Assembly: GCA_028277485.1 (NCBI GenBank)
Contig: JANQGE010000004.1
Location: forward strand, 1-37,492
DNA length: 37,492 bases
Direction of reading: 5' to 3'
From: Chlorobium sp.
Lineage (GTDB): Bacteria; Bacteroidota; Chlorobiia; Chlorobiales; Chlorobiaceae
Each line of letters begins with the position of its first letter. The stretch's first letter is position 1. Positions 7,729 through 16,924 of this stretch are shown in pieces. The notes beneath the pieces were generated by a model, which saw only the letters and a list, made by a program, of their open reading frames with translations, was not told the origin of the DNA and did no database searches. A program made the position numbers and the translations under genes.

Positions 7729-9837
7729 TTAAAAAGGCTCGCCAATTCCAAAATTGAACGTGAAATCCCCGATACTCAAGTTGGAGAACTGCCAGGGTTT
7801 TGTCTGAGAAGGATCGTAAAGCTTGTAGCCAAAATCAAAGCGGAATGGGCCGATAGGTGAGCCTATACGCAGGCCGATGCCGGCATCCCACGCGATATCT
7901 TTGTAAAGAGACTTGAGAGTCAGGCCGTAAGGGCCCTTTCTGTCCCAGATGTTTCCAACGTCGGTGAAGAAGGCGATACCCGATGGCTGTCCGAAAATTT
8001 CAAAGAATTTCAGACGATATTCGAGGCTGCTTTCAATTTTTATGTCTGCGCCCAGTGTGGCCGCAGCCTCGCTTTTGTTGCCTCCGGGACCCAGTGTGTT
8101 GAACAGCCATCCCCTCATACTGTTCGGCCCGCCAGCGTAGAAACGGCGTTCGTCCGGTGTTGCATCGGCTTTTCCATACGGGGTCATCGCCCCGAGAAAT
8201 ACCCTTCCGGCAAGCTGCTGTTGTTCTGTCAGGTCTTTGGTGAAAGTGAATTGCCCGCTTGCCTTGACAAACTGTGAATAGGGGGTACCGAAAATCTGCG
8301 GATCGTTTTCCGTAAACCCTTTATAATTGCGGGTATCGAGATATTCGTCGATAAGATAGGCAAGCCCGCCGACCTCTTCGATGTTGACATTCCAGGTATA
8401 GGTTGTCCTGCGTGCCGGGTCATTCCGGTTTGAGTAAAAATACTGCAGGCGGAAGGTCTGATTGATATTGGTCTGTAGAAGGCTGTCGAGGCTGTTGTCC
8501 ACTGCAATTGCATCTAAAGGATCAACACCGATATGTTCTGCCAGATCGGTTTTGAACAGTTGTTTAAAGCCGTCAAGAGAATCTTTCTTTACCAGTTCAA
8601 GCTCGAAGAAATCGAAATTCAGGCGTGATTTTTGGGTGAGCTGGGCATTGTAGCTCATGCGCAGCAGACCTTTCTGGTTATCGAGAAGGATTGGCAAGCG
8701 GGAGCGGGAATACTCGAATGTCCCTGCATAGATGTTGCCCGGTTTTTTCAGCTCGGGCATGGCAAGGTTTACCGAGATTCCGAATTCATAGGGCCGGTAT
8801 GTTGTGTACTGGTCCTCTTCAAGATTTTTAAGCAGATCATTCGAGTCGGTGACCTGCATGCCGAAATCGGTTTTTACTGTCAGGTTCTCCGCTCCCCCGA
8901 AAAGATTCTTGTTTTCATAGCCCAGCGATGTTCCTATGAAAAAATTACCGTAACGGTTATCCATGTAGATTTTAGGCTCGATGAGGTGTTTCGGTTTGGG
9001 CTCAAGATGGATCGATGTATGAAGTTTGCCCTCGACAACCGAGTCTTTTCGGATAAAGACAGAGGAAAAGACATTTGTCGATCCGAAATTCTGCAGGGTT
9101 TTTCGCTGCAGCGACTGACGGGTTGTGTCCCCGGACCGGTAAGCGGTAAAGTTCGTGATGAGGTCGGGGGAAATTTTCTGATCTCCGTAAACAGCGATAT
9201 CGATACTGTCCTGACGGGTTGTTTTTAGTTCCGGAAGATCGGCACCGGCTCTGGTGAACGGATCGTGGACAACAACCTGCAAGGGACCGTATTCAAGCAG
9301 CCGGGGAAGTTTGACGTTAACCAGTATACCGGCCAGTACCCCGACGGTATCCACCTGTATGCGGATGCTGTCTTCATGCATGAATGCATAACCGTGCTCT
9401 TTGAAAAAATCAATTGTTCGGTCCCTTTCCTCTATGAGTCGATCAACCGTGAAAATCGAGTCGCGTTTGAGCTTGCTTTCGTTCAAGTATCTTTTTTTCA
9501 AAAAGTCCGAAATTTCACCGATACCCTCATAACGGACCGAATCAATCCTCGAAGGAGAACTTTCTTCAATGCCTATGTTGATGGTAATCCTGTTGTTTGT
9601 GTCGGATCGTGTGATAGAGGTATCGATGGCCGCGTGAAAGAAGCCCTTGTAGGTGTAGAGTTTTTTTATCAGGGCGGTATCACGGTTAAAATCTTCCTGG
9701 TTGAAAAGGCCCTTCGAAGTGGACATGACTTCCAGGATTTCGTCCTTGCTTATGGCCCGGTTTCCTGTTATCGATATGTTTTTAACGTAGACCTGATTTT
9801 CAGGTTCAGCACCGCTCTGTTTTTGGGCTATGCACAA
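7729..9837 (-). CDS. Omp85/BamA-TamA family outer membrane protein (signal peptide out of frame with its ATG)
   Basis: The frame from TTG 9837 codes 702 residues: N-terminal POTRA-like repeats (VKNISITGNRAISKDEILE; SVRYEGIGEISDFLKKRYL) followed by a beta-barrel with a PNSMRGW motif (the RGF/Y loop motif of Omp85) and a final strand FTFNFGIGEPF ending in Phe, as needed for barrel assembly. It should insert or translocate proteins at the outer membrane. Starting at 9837 the protein lacks a signal peptide, but the same frame stays open upstream to 9942 and codes a textbook one (KKTIRLCTAFLILSII). No in-frame ATG, GTG or TTG precedes that segment; the nearest ATG (9921-9923) is one base out of frame across T9 and A7 tracts. 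Functional start therefore uncertain. Which Omp85 sub-family it belongs to is also open. Confidence 0.85.
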   Translation of the reverse strand: MCIAQKQSGAEPENQVYVKNISITGNRAISKDEILEVMSTSKGLFNQEDFNRDTALIKKLYTYKGFFHAAIDTSITRSDTNNRITINIGIEESSPSRIDSVRYEGIGEISDFLKKRYLNESKLKRDSIFTVDRLIEERDRTIDFFKEHGYAFMHEDSIRIQVDTVGVLAGILVNVKLPRLLEYGPLQVVVHDPFTRAGADLPELKTTRQDSIDIAVYGDQKISPDLITNFTAYRSGDTTRQSLQRKTLQNFGSTNVFSSVFIRKDSVVEGKLHTSIHLEPKPKHLIEPKIYMDNRYGNFFIGTSLGYENKNLFGGAENLTVKTDFGMQVTDSNDLLKNLEEDQYTTYRPYEFGISVNLAMPELKKPGNIYAGTFEYSRSRLPILLDNQKGLLRMSYNAQLTQKSRLNFDFFELELVKKDSLDGFKQLFKTDLAEHIGVDPLDAIAVDNSLDSLLQTNINQTFRLQYFYSNRNDPARRTTYTWNVNIEEVGGLAYLIDEYLDTRNYKGFTENDPQIFGTPYSQFVKASGQFTFTKDLTEQQQLAGRVFLGAMTPYGKADATPDERRFYAGGPNSMRGWLFNTLGPGGNKSEAAATLGADIKIESSLEYRLKFFEIFGQPSGIAFFTDVGNIWDRKGPYGLTLKSLYKDIAWDAGIGLRIGSPIGPFRFDFGYKLYDPSQTKPWQFSNLSIGDFTFNFGIGEPF

Positions 9838-9923
9838 TTGGGGGGGAAAAGTCGGCGTGATAATCGAGAGTATCAGGAATGCCGTGCACAGCCGGATAGT
9901 TTTTTTATGTAAAAAAAAATCAT
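9838..9923 (-). other. Signal-peptide-coding upstream segment of the Omp85 gene with homopolymer frameshift
   Basis: On the minus strand, ATG at 9921-9923 is followed by A, nine T (9911-9919), ACAT and seven A (9900-9906). In the ATG frame a TGA stops translation after 16 codons. Adding one base in either tract joins ATG to the open frame and gives an N-terminus of MIFF, then two lysines, a hydrophobic core (LCTAFLILSII) and CIAQ before the mature protein. This is seen directly in the sequence. Whether it is a sequencing error, slippage during transcription, phase variation or a rare start codon cannot be decided here. Confidence 0.7.
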
Positions 9924-9942
9924 GTGTTGTAATGATCTTCTT

Positions 9943-10170
9943 CTAATTTATAGGCTCTTCATCTCCATAACAGAAATCTTCATCCGTGGGATAGTCAGGC
10001 CATATTTCTTCAAGGCTTTCATACAGTTCATCACTTTCAGGCAGGTCGGTCAGGTTGTCAATGACAGCTTGGGGGGCACCTGTACGATTCGCGAAGTCAA
10101 TTAATTCTTCCTTTGTGGCAGGCCATGGTGCGTCGGCAATATACCTTGCCAGGTCCAGGTTCCAGAACAT
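9943..10170 (-). CDS. Small DUF2795 family protein
   Basis: 75 residues. The N-terminus MFWNLDLARYIADAPWPATK and the following EELIDFANR and GAPQAVIDNL match the DUF2795 family, a small helical domain of unknown function that is usually encoded as a single short gene. The C-terminal third is very acidic (SDELYESLEEIWPDYPTDED). The family has no established biochemical role; the acidic tail and helical fold only hint at protein binding. It lies between the M23 peptidase gene, 16 bp upstream, and the Omp85 gene. It could be co-transcribed with the peptidase. Confidence 0.85.
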   Translation of the reverse strand: MFWNLDLARYIADAPWPATKEELIDFANRTGAPQAVIDNLTDLPESDELYESLEEIWPDYPTDEDFCYGDEEPIN

Positions 10171-10186
10171 ATGGTTACGTGTTAGT

Positions 10187-11110
10187 TCAGATTTGTGAGT
10201 TGCTATTGCTCTGCGTTGACGCTGGTTTTGCTGTCAGGAAACTTTCTGGTGTAAAATTATCGAAAAAGTATGCGGATGGATTTATTTTCTGATAGTTTTT
10301 GTGAATCTCGTAATGCAGGTGAGGGCCTGTGGAAACGCCCGTGTTGCCTGAAAGAGCGATGATGTCGCCCCGTTTTACTTTTTGCCCGGTTGTAACCAAC
10401 GATTTTGAAAGGTGGGCATAAACCGTTCTGTAACCAAACCCGTGATCAATGACAACCTTGTTGCCGTAACCGAAATTATATCCTGTGTAGCGGACGGTGC
10501 CGTCCCCGGGAGCATAGACCTTTGTGCCGACCGGTGCGGAGAAATCAATGCCGTCGTGGTGCACATGCCGTTTGTATATCGGATGGAAGCGCACACCAAA
10601 ACCGCTGGTAACCGGGCCGTTTATCGGTTTCAGCACAGGGAGCGACGCGAAAAGTCTCTGGTTTTCGTCCCAGGTGGCCTGAATCTTTTTATGGCTTTCC
10701 TTCTGCTGTTTGATCTTAAGGCTGAGGTTGTCGATCTTCTTTTCGGTCATCGCCAGAAGATGCGCCAACGGCTCATGGTTTGCAAAAAGGTTGCTGGTAC
10801 GGCTCCCGCCGGTACCCATGCTTTTTTCTTCTTCAGATACAACCGGAAGGTTTACCGCAAGCCGTAGATGATTGTCTGATGCTGAAAGTGACTCGAGCTC
10901 TTGTTCGAGCCCGTTGATTTGCTTTTGCAGTGAAGCGAGGGTTTCGCTGCACGATGAGAGTTCGGAAGATGCTGTGTTACGAAAACCGGAGACCGCTGTC
11001 ACCGAGATAAGAGAAATGAGGAGAGCACCTGCCAGCAGTAAAGTCGGAAAGTTCAACGGCAAAAACCTGCCATCTTCTGTGAGATAGTAGAAGCGTTTTC
11101 TGGAAAACAT
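10187..11110 (-). CDS. M23 family metallopeptidase (murein endopeptidase-like)
   Basis: 307 residues from ATG 11110. Residues about 16-37 (LPLNFPTLLLAGALLISLIS) form one membrane anchor. A coiled-coil region follows (LASLQKQINGLEQELESL; KKIDNLSLKIKQQKESHKK). The C-terminal M23 LytM domain has its zinc ligands in HHDGIDFSAP (HxxxD) and GPHLHYEIH (HxH), plus the usual VIDHGFGYRTVYAHL and GNTGVSTG. The layout is that of periplasmic envelope peptidases such as MepM, or EnvC-like coiled-coil proteins. Since both zinc motifs are intact it is probably an active peptidoglycan peptidase. Start chosen at the Met just before the membrane segment; a longer frame to 11272 would overlap polA and is basic, low-complexity sequence. 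Confidence 0.9.
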   Translation of the reverse strand: MFSRKRFYYLTEDGRFLPLNFPTLLLAGALLISLISVTAVSGFRNTASSELSSCSETLASLQKQINGLEQELESLSASDNHLRLAVNLPVVSEEEKSMGTGGSRTSNLFANHEPLAHLLAMTEKKIDNLSLKIKQQKESHKKIQATWDENQRLFASLPVLKPINGPVTSGFGVRFHPIYKRHVHHDGIDFSAPVGTKVYAPGDGTVRYTGYNFGYGNKVVIDHGFGYRTVYAHLSKSLVTTGQKVKRGDIIALSGNTGVSTGPHLHYEIHKNYQKINPSAYFFDNFTPESFLTAKPASTQSNSNSQI

Positions 11111-11202
11111 TAGTCTCCGTTTCTTGGCATGTGCAGGGAATATCTTCACAAACTTCGAAAATATAAAAAAAGTTTTTTGTTCGGCAATACACGCCTTTGG
11201 TC

Positions 11203-13971
11203 TCAGTGAGCGTCCAGCCAGTTTTTTCCGGTGCCGATTTCGATTTCTACGGGTACGGTTTTGAGGCCGCATGTTTTAGCCGCGTTCTCCATGCAATCGG
11301 CTGCCATGTTTGCAAGAGTTTCTTTTTCCTGTTCGGTTGTTTCGAAAACCAGTTCATCGTGGACTTGCAGGAGCATGGAGGACTGCATGCCGTTTTTTTT
11401 GATTTCTTTAGCGATAAGACTCATTGCGCACTTGATGATATCCGCAGCCGTGCCCTGTATGGGTGTGTTCATGGCGGCACGTTCCGCAGCTTTCTGAATG
11501 TTCCTGTTCCTGCTGCGAAGGTTGTCGATATACCTTCTGCGTCCGATCAACGTGGTGACATATTCTTTTTCGATGGCTTGGCTGATGGTTTTCTGCAGGG
11601 CCTCGAACAGTTTGGGGTACTTCGACGTGTAGGTTTCAATGATAGCCTTGGCTTCTTTTTGCGGAATGTTCAATCGCTGAGCCAGTCCGTAAGGTTGAAT
11701 GCCGTAAAGAACACCGAAGTTTACCTCCTTGGCTTTTCTCCTCATGTCGTCGGTTATCCTGTCCGTATCGAAAATGGTTTTTGCGGTTGCGGCATGAATG
11801 TCCTCCCGATTCATGAATGCGGCTATGAGCTGGGGATCCTGCGATATTTCGGCCGCAATACGGAGCTCGATCTGGGAATAATCGGCAGAGAGCAGGTAGT
11901 TGCTCCTGTTCGAGGGTATGAAAGCTTTGCGGATTTCTTTGCCCAGCGGTGTGCGTATCGGGATATTCTGCAGATTGGGGTTTGATGATGAAAGCCGGCC
12001 CGTTGCGGTAATGTGCTGGTTAAATGAGGTGTGCAGTCTGCCTGTCTGAGGGTTGAGCATTCTTGGCAGGGCTTCGATATAGGTGGTCTTGAGTTTCTGG
12101 AGGCTGCGGTATTCCAGGATGTCCTTTGCTACCGGGTGGAGCGATGCCAGCTCTTCGAGTACCTGGACATTGGTTGAATAGCCGGTTTTGGTGGTTTTTT
12201 TCGCGGGCAGGCCGAGAACATTGAAAAGAATGTTTCCAAGCTGTTTCGGCGAATCGATGTTGAAGCTGGCGCCCGCCGTTTCATAGATCCTGTCGGTAAG
12301 AGCCGCAAGCTGCCGGTTGACTGTTTCCGCCGTTCGTTCCAACTGTGCAGTATCGAGAGCGATGCCCTCGTATTCCATGTCCGCAAGCACTTCGACAAGC
12401 GGGAACTCTATGTTCCGGCAAAGCTGCTCAAGCTCACTGTTTTCCTTGAGCACCGTTTTCTGGCTTTGCTCGAGCTGCAGGGCGATGTCCGCGTCCTGAC
12501 ACGCATAAACAGTGAGTTTATCGACAGGAACCTCGCGCATGCAGAGAGCGCTTTTCCCGCTGCCGGTAAGGTCACTGTATGTTATTGTCCGGTAACCAAG
12601 GTGCCGTGCGGCGAGATCGTCGAGGTTGTGTTTTTCCTCGGGGTTGATGGCATAGCTTGCAAGCATGGTATCGAAACCGACCGGGGTAAGTCGTATGCCG
12701 TATTTTTTAAGTACAAGGATGTCGTACTTGAGATTTTGCCCTGTCTTTTCAATGGCAGGGTTTTCAAGCACAGGTTTAAGTGTGCCGAGCGTTTTTTCGG
12801 CGCTCAGGCCGTCATCTGTAAAGTACATGAAATATGCTTCTCCGGGTTTCCAGCTGACCGACATTCCCACAAGTTCTGCGTCAAAGGTGTTCAAACTGGT
12901 TGTTTCGGTATCGATTGCAAGGCTGTCCAGTTTTTCAAGTTTTTTTGCCAGTTCCTTTACGCTGCTTTCACTGTCTACGAGATGATATGCTGTCCCTTCC
13001 GGAGGAGAGACGGACGAATCGGGATTTTCAGGGATATTTTGCGCGGCTGGATATGTTCCCGGAAAGATTTGTGGAATTTTTGCGACAACGCTTTTCATTT
13101 CCAGCTTCTCAAGCAGATCGAAAAGCTTCGGGCCGTCCACTTTCCCGCATTCGAGTTCATGCAGTGTCGTGGCAAGGTCGAGGTCGGTCCTGACCGTAAC
13201 AAGATCCTGAACCAGTTTTCGGCTGGGTTCAAACTCCTGGAGGCTTTCACGTGATTTCGAAGGCAGTTCGTCAAGATGTTCCAGAACAGTTTCCAGGTTG
13301 CCGTAGGTATTGAGAAGTTTTGAAGCGGTTTTCGGCCCTATTCCTTTTGCTCCGGGTATGTTGTCCGAGCTGTCACCGGTAAGGGTCAGAAGATCGGTAA
13401 AGCGGTCCGGTGACACGCCGAACCGCTCCCTGATTTCTCGGTCACCCAGAAGTTCCAGTTCATTTTGTCTTTTGCCGGGCTTGAGGATTTTAACGCCGTC
13501 ATGGACAAGCTGTGCGAGGTCCTTGTCCGGTGTGACGATGTAAACCGAACACTGGTGCTCGAATTTTCTGGCAGCGGTCCCTATCAAATCGTCGGCTTCG
13601 TAGCCCGGCTGCTTGAGAACGGGTATCCGCATTGCTTCGACAAGCTTGAAGATCACATCCAGCTGTGCGATAAGATCCTCGGGAGGTTCCGGGCGGTTTG
13701 CCTTGTATGGAGCATAGAGTTTGTGCCGAAAAGTTTTTTCCTTACTGTCAAATGCCACAGCGAGATATTTCGGGTTGTAGGTTTCGAATATCTTCAGCAG
13801 CGTCGTGAGGAATCCATAGGTTGCGCCTGTTGGAATGCCGCCCTTCGTTCTCATTGCCGTGCGCTGCAAGGCAAAGAAAGACCGGTAAACCAGCGCCATG
13901 CCATCAAGCAGAAAGAGCGAGGGTTTTTCCTTGTAACTTTCCGGGTTTTCCGCGGTTGAGAGTTCGTTCAT
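11203..13971 (-). CDS. polA: DNA polymerase I
   Basis: 922 residues, full length. The N-terminal 5'-3' exonuclease domain has FLLDGMALVYRSFFAL, YEADDLIGT and TGDSSDNIPG. The middle 3'-5' exonuclease keeps its metal-binding DxE (Asp354, Glu356 in AIDTETTSLN), so proofreading is likely active, unlike in Thermus. The polymerase domain has motif A SADYSQIELRIAA, the O-helix RRKAKEVNFGVLYG and motif C LLQVHDELVFE. It fills gaps in repair and removes RNA primers. ATG at 13971 is chosen because a longer frame runs into the end of pheA. The gap to the pheA stop is 28 bp, so they may be co-transcribed. Confidence 0.97.
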   Translation of the reverse strand: MNELSTAENPESYKEKPSLFLLDGMALVYRSFFALQRTAMRTKGGIPTGATYGFLTTLLKIFETYNPKYLAVAFDSKEKTFRHKLYAPYKANRPEPPEDLIAQLDVIFKLVEAMRIPVLKQPGYEADDLIGTAARKFEHQCSVYIVTPDKDLAQLVHDGVKILKPGKRQNELELLGDREIRERFGVSPDRFTDLLTLTGDSSDNIPGAKGIGPKTASKLLNTYGNLETVLEHLDELPSKSRESLQEFEPSRKLVQDLVTVRTDLDLATTLHELECGKVDGPKLFDLLEKLEMKSVVAKIPQIFPGTYPAAQNIPENPDSSVSPPEGTAYHLVDSESSVKELAKKLEKLDSLAIDTETTSLNTFDAELVGMSVSWKPGEAYFMYFTDDGLSAEKTLGTLKPVLENPAIEKTGQNLKYDILVLKKYGIRLTPVGFDTMLASYAINPEEKHNLDDLAARHLGYRTITYSDLTGSGKSALCMREVPVDKLTVYACQDADIALQLEQSQKTVLKENSELEQLCRNIEFPLVEVLADMEYEGIALDTAQLERTAETVNRQLAALTDRIYETAGASFNIDSPKQLGNILFNVLGLPAKKTTKTGYSTNVQVLEELASLHPVAKDILEYRSLQKLKTTYIEALPRMLNPQTGRLHTSFNQHITATGRLSSSNPNLQNIPIRTPLGKEIRKAFIPSNRSNYLLSADYSQIELRIAAEISQDPQLIAAFMNREDIHAATAKTIFDTDRITDDMRRKAKEVNFGVLYGIQPYGLAQRLNIPQKEAKAIIETYTSKYPKLFEALQKTISQAIEKEYVTTLIGRRRYIDNLRSRNRNIQKAAERAAMNTPIQGTAADIIKCAMSLIAKEIKKNGMQSSMLLQVHDELVFETTEQEKETLANMAADCMENAAKTCGLKTVPVEIEIGTGKNWLDAH

Positions 13972-13999
13972 GTCGAATGTCAGTTGCAGATGACCGGTA

Positions 14000-14839
14000 T
14001 TATTCAACGACGCCATAACTGCCCAGGACTTTAACCATTGTTGCAAACTCCCTGAGATGTGCCAGGGCGTTATGAATATTGGTATCGTTTTCGTAACCGA
14101 TGAAATCCACATAGAAAAAATATTCGAAAGCTTTCATTCTCGACGGTCTGGACTCGATTTTTGTCATGTCGATGTGCCGCAACGCAAGTGTCGCCATCGC
14201 CTTGAAAAGTGAGCCCTGCTCATTGGGAAGGGTAAAAACAATCGATGTTTTCTGCCTTGTAGTGTTCGGTTTTTTCTTTAACTCGATATCGGCAGTATGT
14301 CCTTCATGGGTGATGCAGAAAAAACGGGTAATGTTCCAGTCCTCGTCGGCAAGGTTTTCCCGGAGGATTTTCAAACCGTAGAGTTCGCCGGCTCTTTTTG
14401 AGGCGATGGCGAAATGGTCCGGATTTCCCTTATCGGCGATGATTTTTGCGCTGCCCGCTGTGTCGTATGCTACTTCAGGTTTGAGGTTTCTGTGGGCCGC
14501 GAAGAAATTACGGCATTGGGCAAGTGCCTGGGGATGTGACAGTACTTTCCCGTTGTTGTCCACGGACGCCCCAGGCAGTCCCAGCAGGCAGTGTTCCACC
14601 TTGACGAAAGTTTCAGCGGTTATACGCACGGGATGCTGAATCAGCAGATCGTAATTGTTATGGATGCTGCCGCCGAGAGAATTTTCAATGGGAATGACCG
14701 CGCATGGAACTTTGCCGTGTTCCACTGCGTAAAAGGCCTCGTCAAATGTTTCGAACGGTTTGGGTATACCGAAGCGCAGAGCAGCAATCTCGCTGTATGC
14801 GCCGGGTTCACCCTGATATGCAACCAACTGGTTTGCCAT
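14000..14839 (-). CDS. pheA: Prephenate dehydratase
   Basis: 279 residues, a monofunctional prephenate dehydratase without a chorismate mutase domain. It converts prephenate to phenylpyruvate for phenylalanine synthesis. The catalytic domain begins VAYQGEPGAYSEIAA and has IPIENSLGGSI and the catalytic Thr in WNITRFFCI. A C-terminal ACT domain (SIVFTLPNEQGSLFKAMATL; KIESRPSR, the ESRP Phe-binding motif) implies feedback inhibition by phenylalanine. Start ATG 14839 is directly before the fold. Divergent from yebC across 174 bp in which I see no repeat or clear promoter. Confidence 0.96.
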   Translation of the reverse strand: MANQLVAYQGEPGAYSEIAALRFGIPKPFETFDEAFYAVEHGKVPCAVIPIENSLGGSIHNNYDLLIQHPVRITAETFVKVEHCLLGLPGASVDNNGKVLSHPQALAQCRNFFAAHRNLKPEVAYDTAGSAKIIADKGNPDHFAIASKRAGELYGLKILRENLADEDWNITRFFCITHEGHTADIELKKKPNTTRQKTSIVFTLPNEQGSLFKAMATLALRHIDMTKIESRPSRMKAFEYFFYVDFIGYENDTNIHNALAHLREFATMVKVLGSYGVVE

Positions 14840-15013
14840 TATTTTTTCTTGTGATTAATTTGCGGTAGTGCAGATTGGCATTATGTAACCCTGAACTGAT
14901 CGCTTTGAGCCATTTGGCTATCCAGCCGCACAACTGCTCAACTTAGGTTAAAGAAAATAAATCTATTATCATAAACGGGTCATTACCCTCTTCACAATTA
15001 GCAAGTTTTTATT

Positions 15014-15766
15014 ATGTCCGGACACAGTAAATGGTCAACGATCAAGAGGAAGAAAGCCGCGACTGACCAGAAAAGAGGCAATTTGTTCACAAAGCTGGTT
15101 CGTGAGATCACCATTGCAGCGAAGATAGGAGGAGGGGACCCTGCAGGAAATCCGCGGCTCCGTCTCGCTGTTGACAATGCAAAGATGAACTCTATGCCCC
15201 ATGAGAATATACAGCGAGCCATCAAGAAAGGGACAGGAGAGCTCGAGGGTGTGCACTATGAAGAGATAGCCTATGAGGGCTACGGGCCGGGAGGTATTGC
15301 GCTTATCATTGAGACCGCGACCGATAACCGCAACAGGACTGTTGCCGATGTCCGGCACATCATGACCCGTCACAATGGTTCGCTTGGTGAAAACGGCAGC
15401 GTAAGCTGGATGTTTCAGAGGAAGGGCAGCATCGATGTTCCGAAAGCCGCCGTGAGCGAGGAACAGCTTATGGAGGCCCTCCTTGAAGCCGGTCTCGAGG
15501 ACCTTGACAGCGAAGATGAGCACTATTTTAATGTGATTACCGATGTAAAAGATCTTGAGACAGCAAAAAAGGCACTGGACGAGGCAGGTATTGTTTATGA
15601 AAACGCTAAGACAGACATGGTGCCGGATAATTTTGTTGAACCGGGTCCTGACGATGCTTCCAAGGCTGTCAAGCTCATCGATGCTCTTGAAAGCTGTGAT
15701 GATGTTCAGGCGGTCTACAGTAATCTCGAGGTCAGCGAGCAGACAATGAAAAGTTTTGATTCCTGA
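15014..15766 (+). CDS. yebC: YebC/PmpR family protein (TACO1-like)
   Basis: 250 residues, the usual YebC length. The N-terminus SGHSKWSTIKRKKAATDQKR is diagnostic, and GGDPAGNPRLR and YEGYGPGG follow. The family was long annotated as a DNA-binding regulator; related proteins (mitochondrial TACO1, some YebC) assist ribosomes at difficult stretches. Its gene sits 3 bp upstream of ruvC, an arrangement common in bacteria, so the two are almost surely one transcript. The start ATG at 15014 lacks a strong ribosome binding site. Confidence 0.95.
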   Translation: MSGHSKWSTIKRKKAATDQKRGNLFTKLVREITIAAKIGGGDPAGNPRLRLAVDNAKMNSMPHENIQRAIKKGTGELEGVHYEEIAYEGYGPGGIALIIETATDNRNRTVADVRHIMTRHNGSLGENGSVSWMFQRKGSIDVPKAAVSEEQLMEALLEAGLEDLDSEDEHYFNVITDVKDLETAKKALDEAGIVYENAKTDMVPDNFVEPGPDDASKAVKLIDALESCDDVQAVYSNLEVSEQTMKSFDS

Positions 15767-15769
15767 GCT

Positions 15770-16330
15770 ATGATCGTTATCGGGGTTGATCCCGGCAGTG
15801 TAAAAACCGGTTACGGCATCGTGAGGTGTGAAGGGGGATTGTTTTCCCTTGTTGCCTGCGGGGTTATCCGGCTGAATTCCCGGCAGAGTATCCCCGAAAG
15901 GATCAAGGTGATCTACGATGAGCTTGAAGAGCTTATTTTCGAAAACCGGCCTGCAAGGCTGGCCCTTGAAACGGCTTACGTAAACCGAAACGCTCAGTCT
16001 GCGCTTAAGCTCGGTCAGGTAAGGGGGGCGGTCGTGGCGCTTGCCATGAACAGCGGGCTTGCGTTGCGCGAGTATGCTCCCCGTGAAGTGAAACAGATGC
16101 TTACCGGCAGAGGCGGGGCCAGCAAAGAGCAGGTTGCTTATATGGCGAGACATTTTCTCGGTATCGGTGAGCCGGTAAGGCCTTACGATATTACAGATGC
16201 TCTTGGAATAGCTCTTTGTGATCTGCTGCGGGAAGGTGCAGGCGGTTCCGTCCGGAGAAAAAAAGCCATATCGCCGCCCGGGGACAACTGGTCCGAGTTT
16301 GTGAAGGCAAATCCCGGCCTGGTACTGTAG
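15770..16330 (+). CDS. ruvC: Holliday junction resolvase RuvC
   Basis: 186 residues. A dimeric endonuclease that cuts four-way junctions during recombination repair with RuvAB. The acidic catalytic residues are present: Asp7 in GVDPGSVKTGYG, Glu67 in LALETAYVNRNAQSALKLGQ, and Asp140 and Asp143 in YDITDALGIA. The C-terminus extends about 20 residues past the core with a basic stretch (VRRKKA). It follows yebC by 3 bp and precedes pgsA by 33 bp. ruvA and ruvB are not in this window. Confidence 0.96.
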   Translation: MIVIGVDPGSVKTGYGIVRCEGGLFSLVACGVIRLNSRQSIPERIKVIYDELEELIFENRPARLALETAYVNRNAQSALKLGQVRGAVVALAMNSGLALREYAPREVKQMLTGRGGASKEQVAYMARHFLGIGEPVRPYDITDALGIALCDLLREGAGGSVRRKKAISPPGDNWSEFVKANPGLVL

Positions 16331-16363
16331 GGTAGAGTGTTTTAGAAAAATTAAAAGAAAGCT

Positions 16364-16924
16364 GTGAAAGGCCACATTGTCAATCTGCCGAACTCCCTGA
16401 GCCTGCTCAGGGTTCTGCTTATTCCTTTTTTTATCTATTATTTTGATAAAGGGGAAATATGGACCGCGAACGCGATTCTCGTTATTGCGGTACTGACCGA
16501 CTGGTTCGATGGCCAGACGGCTCGCTGGACAAATGAGGTGTCAGAGATGGGCAAGATTCTCGATCCTCTGGCCGATAAGCTCTGTCTCGCTGCCGTTGCC
16601 GTTTACTTCACGGTTATCGGGGAGCTGCCTGTCTGGTTTGTTGTTTTTGTTGTGGCGCGGGATCTGTTGATTTTCATTGGGGCTGCATATGTAAAACATC
16701 ACCACAAGGTTATCACAACATCATTATGGCCGGGTAAATGGGCGGTGGGCTTTGTCTCCATGATGTTTTTTTCCATGGTTTGGCCTCATCCCTTTTTTGA
16801 GCGATACCCTGTTCGGGAGATCTTTATGTACCTTTCAGTTGTTATGCTGCTGGTTTCCTTTATACAGTATTGTCTGAGATTTTACCGGATTCAGCAGGGA
16901 CTCGAGTCGGGTCTTGAGTCCTGA
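16364..16924 (+). CDS. pgsA: CDP-diacylglycerol-glycerol-3-phosphate 3-phosphatidyltransferase
   Basis: 186 residues, starting at GTG 16364. It makes phosphatidylglycerol phosphate from CDP-diacylglycerol and glycerol 3-phosphate in the inner membrane. The CDP-alcohol phosphotransferase motif DGx2ARx8Gx3Dx3D is exact (DGQTARW ... GKILDPLADK). About four to five hydrophobic segments are visible, and the N-terminus NLPNSLSLLRVLLIPFF is typical of PgsA. Third gene of the yebC-ruvC-pgsA run. Its 3' end overlaps convergent lpxC-fabZ by 34 bp. Another CDP-alcohol transferase is possible, but PgsA fits best. Confidence 0.9.
   Translation: MKGHIVNLPNSLSLLRVLLIPFFIYYFDKGEIWTANAILVIAVLTDWFDGQTARWTNEVSEMGKILDPLADKLCLAAVAVYFTVIGELPVWFVVFVVARDLLIFIGAAYVKHHHKVITTSLWPGKWAVGFVSMMFFSMVWPHPFFERYPVREIFMYLSVVMLLVSFIQYCLRFYRIQQGLESGLES

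Noticed and set aside
15035..16375. Open frame of 446 codons on the minus strand opposite yebC and ruvC
   Set aside because: It is a shadow of two clearly recognised genes, has no family motifs and no plausible start context.
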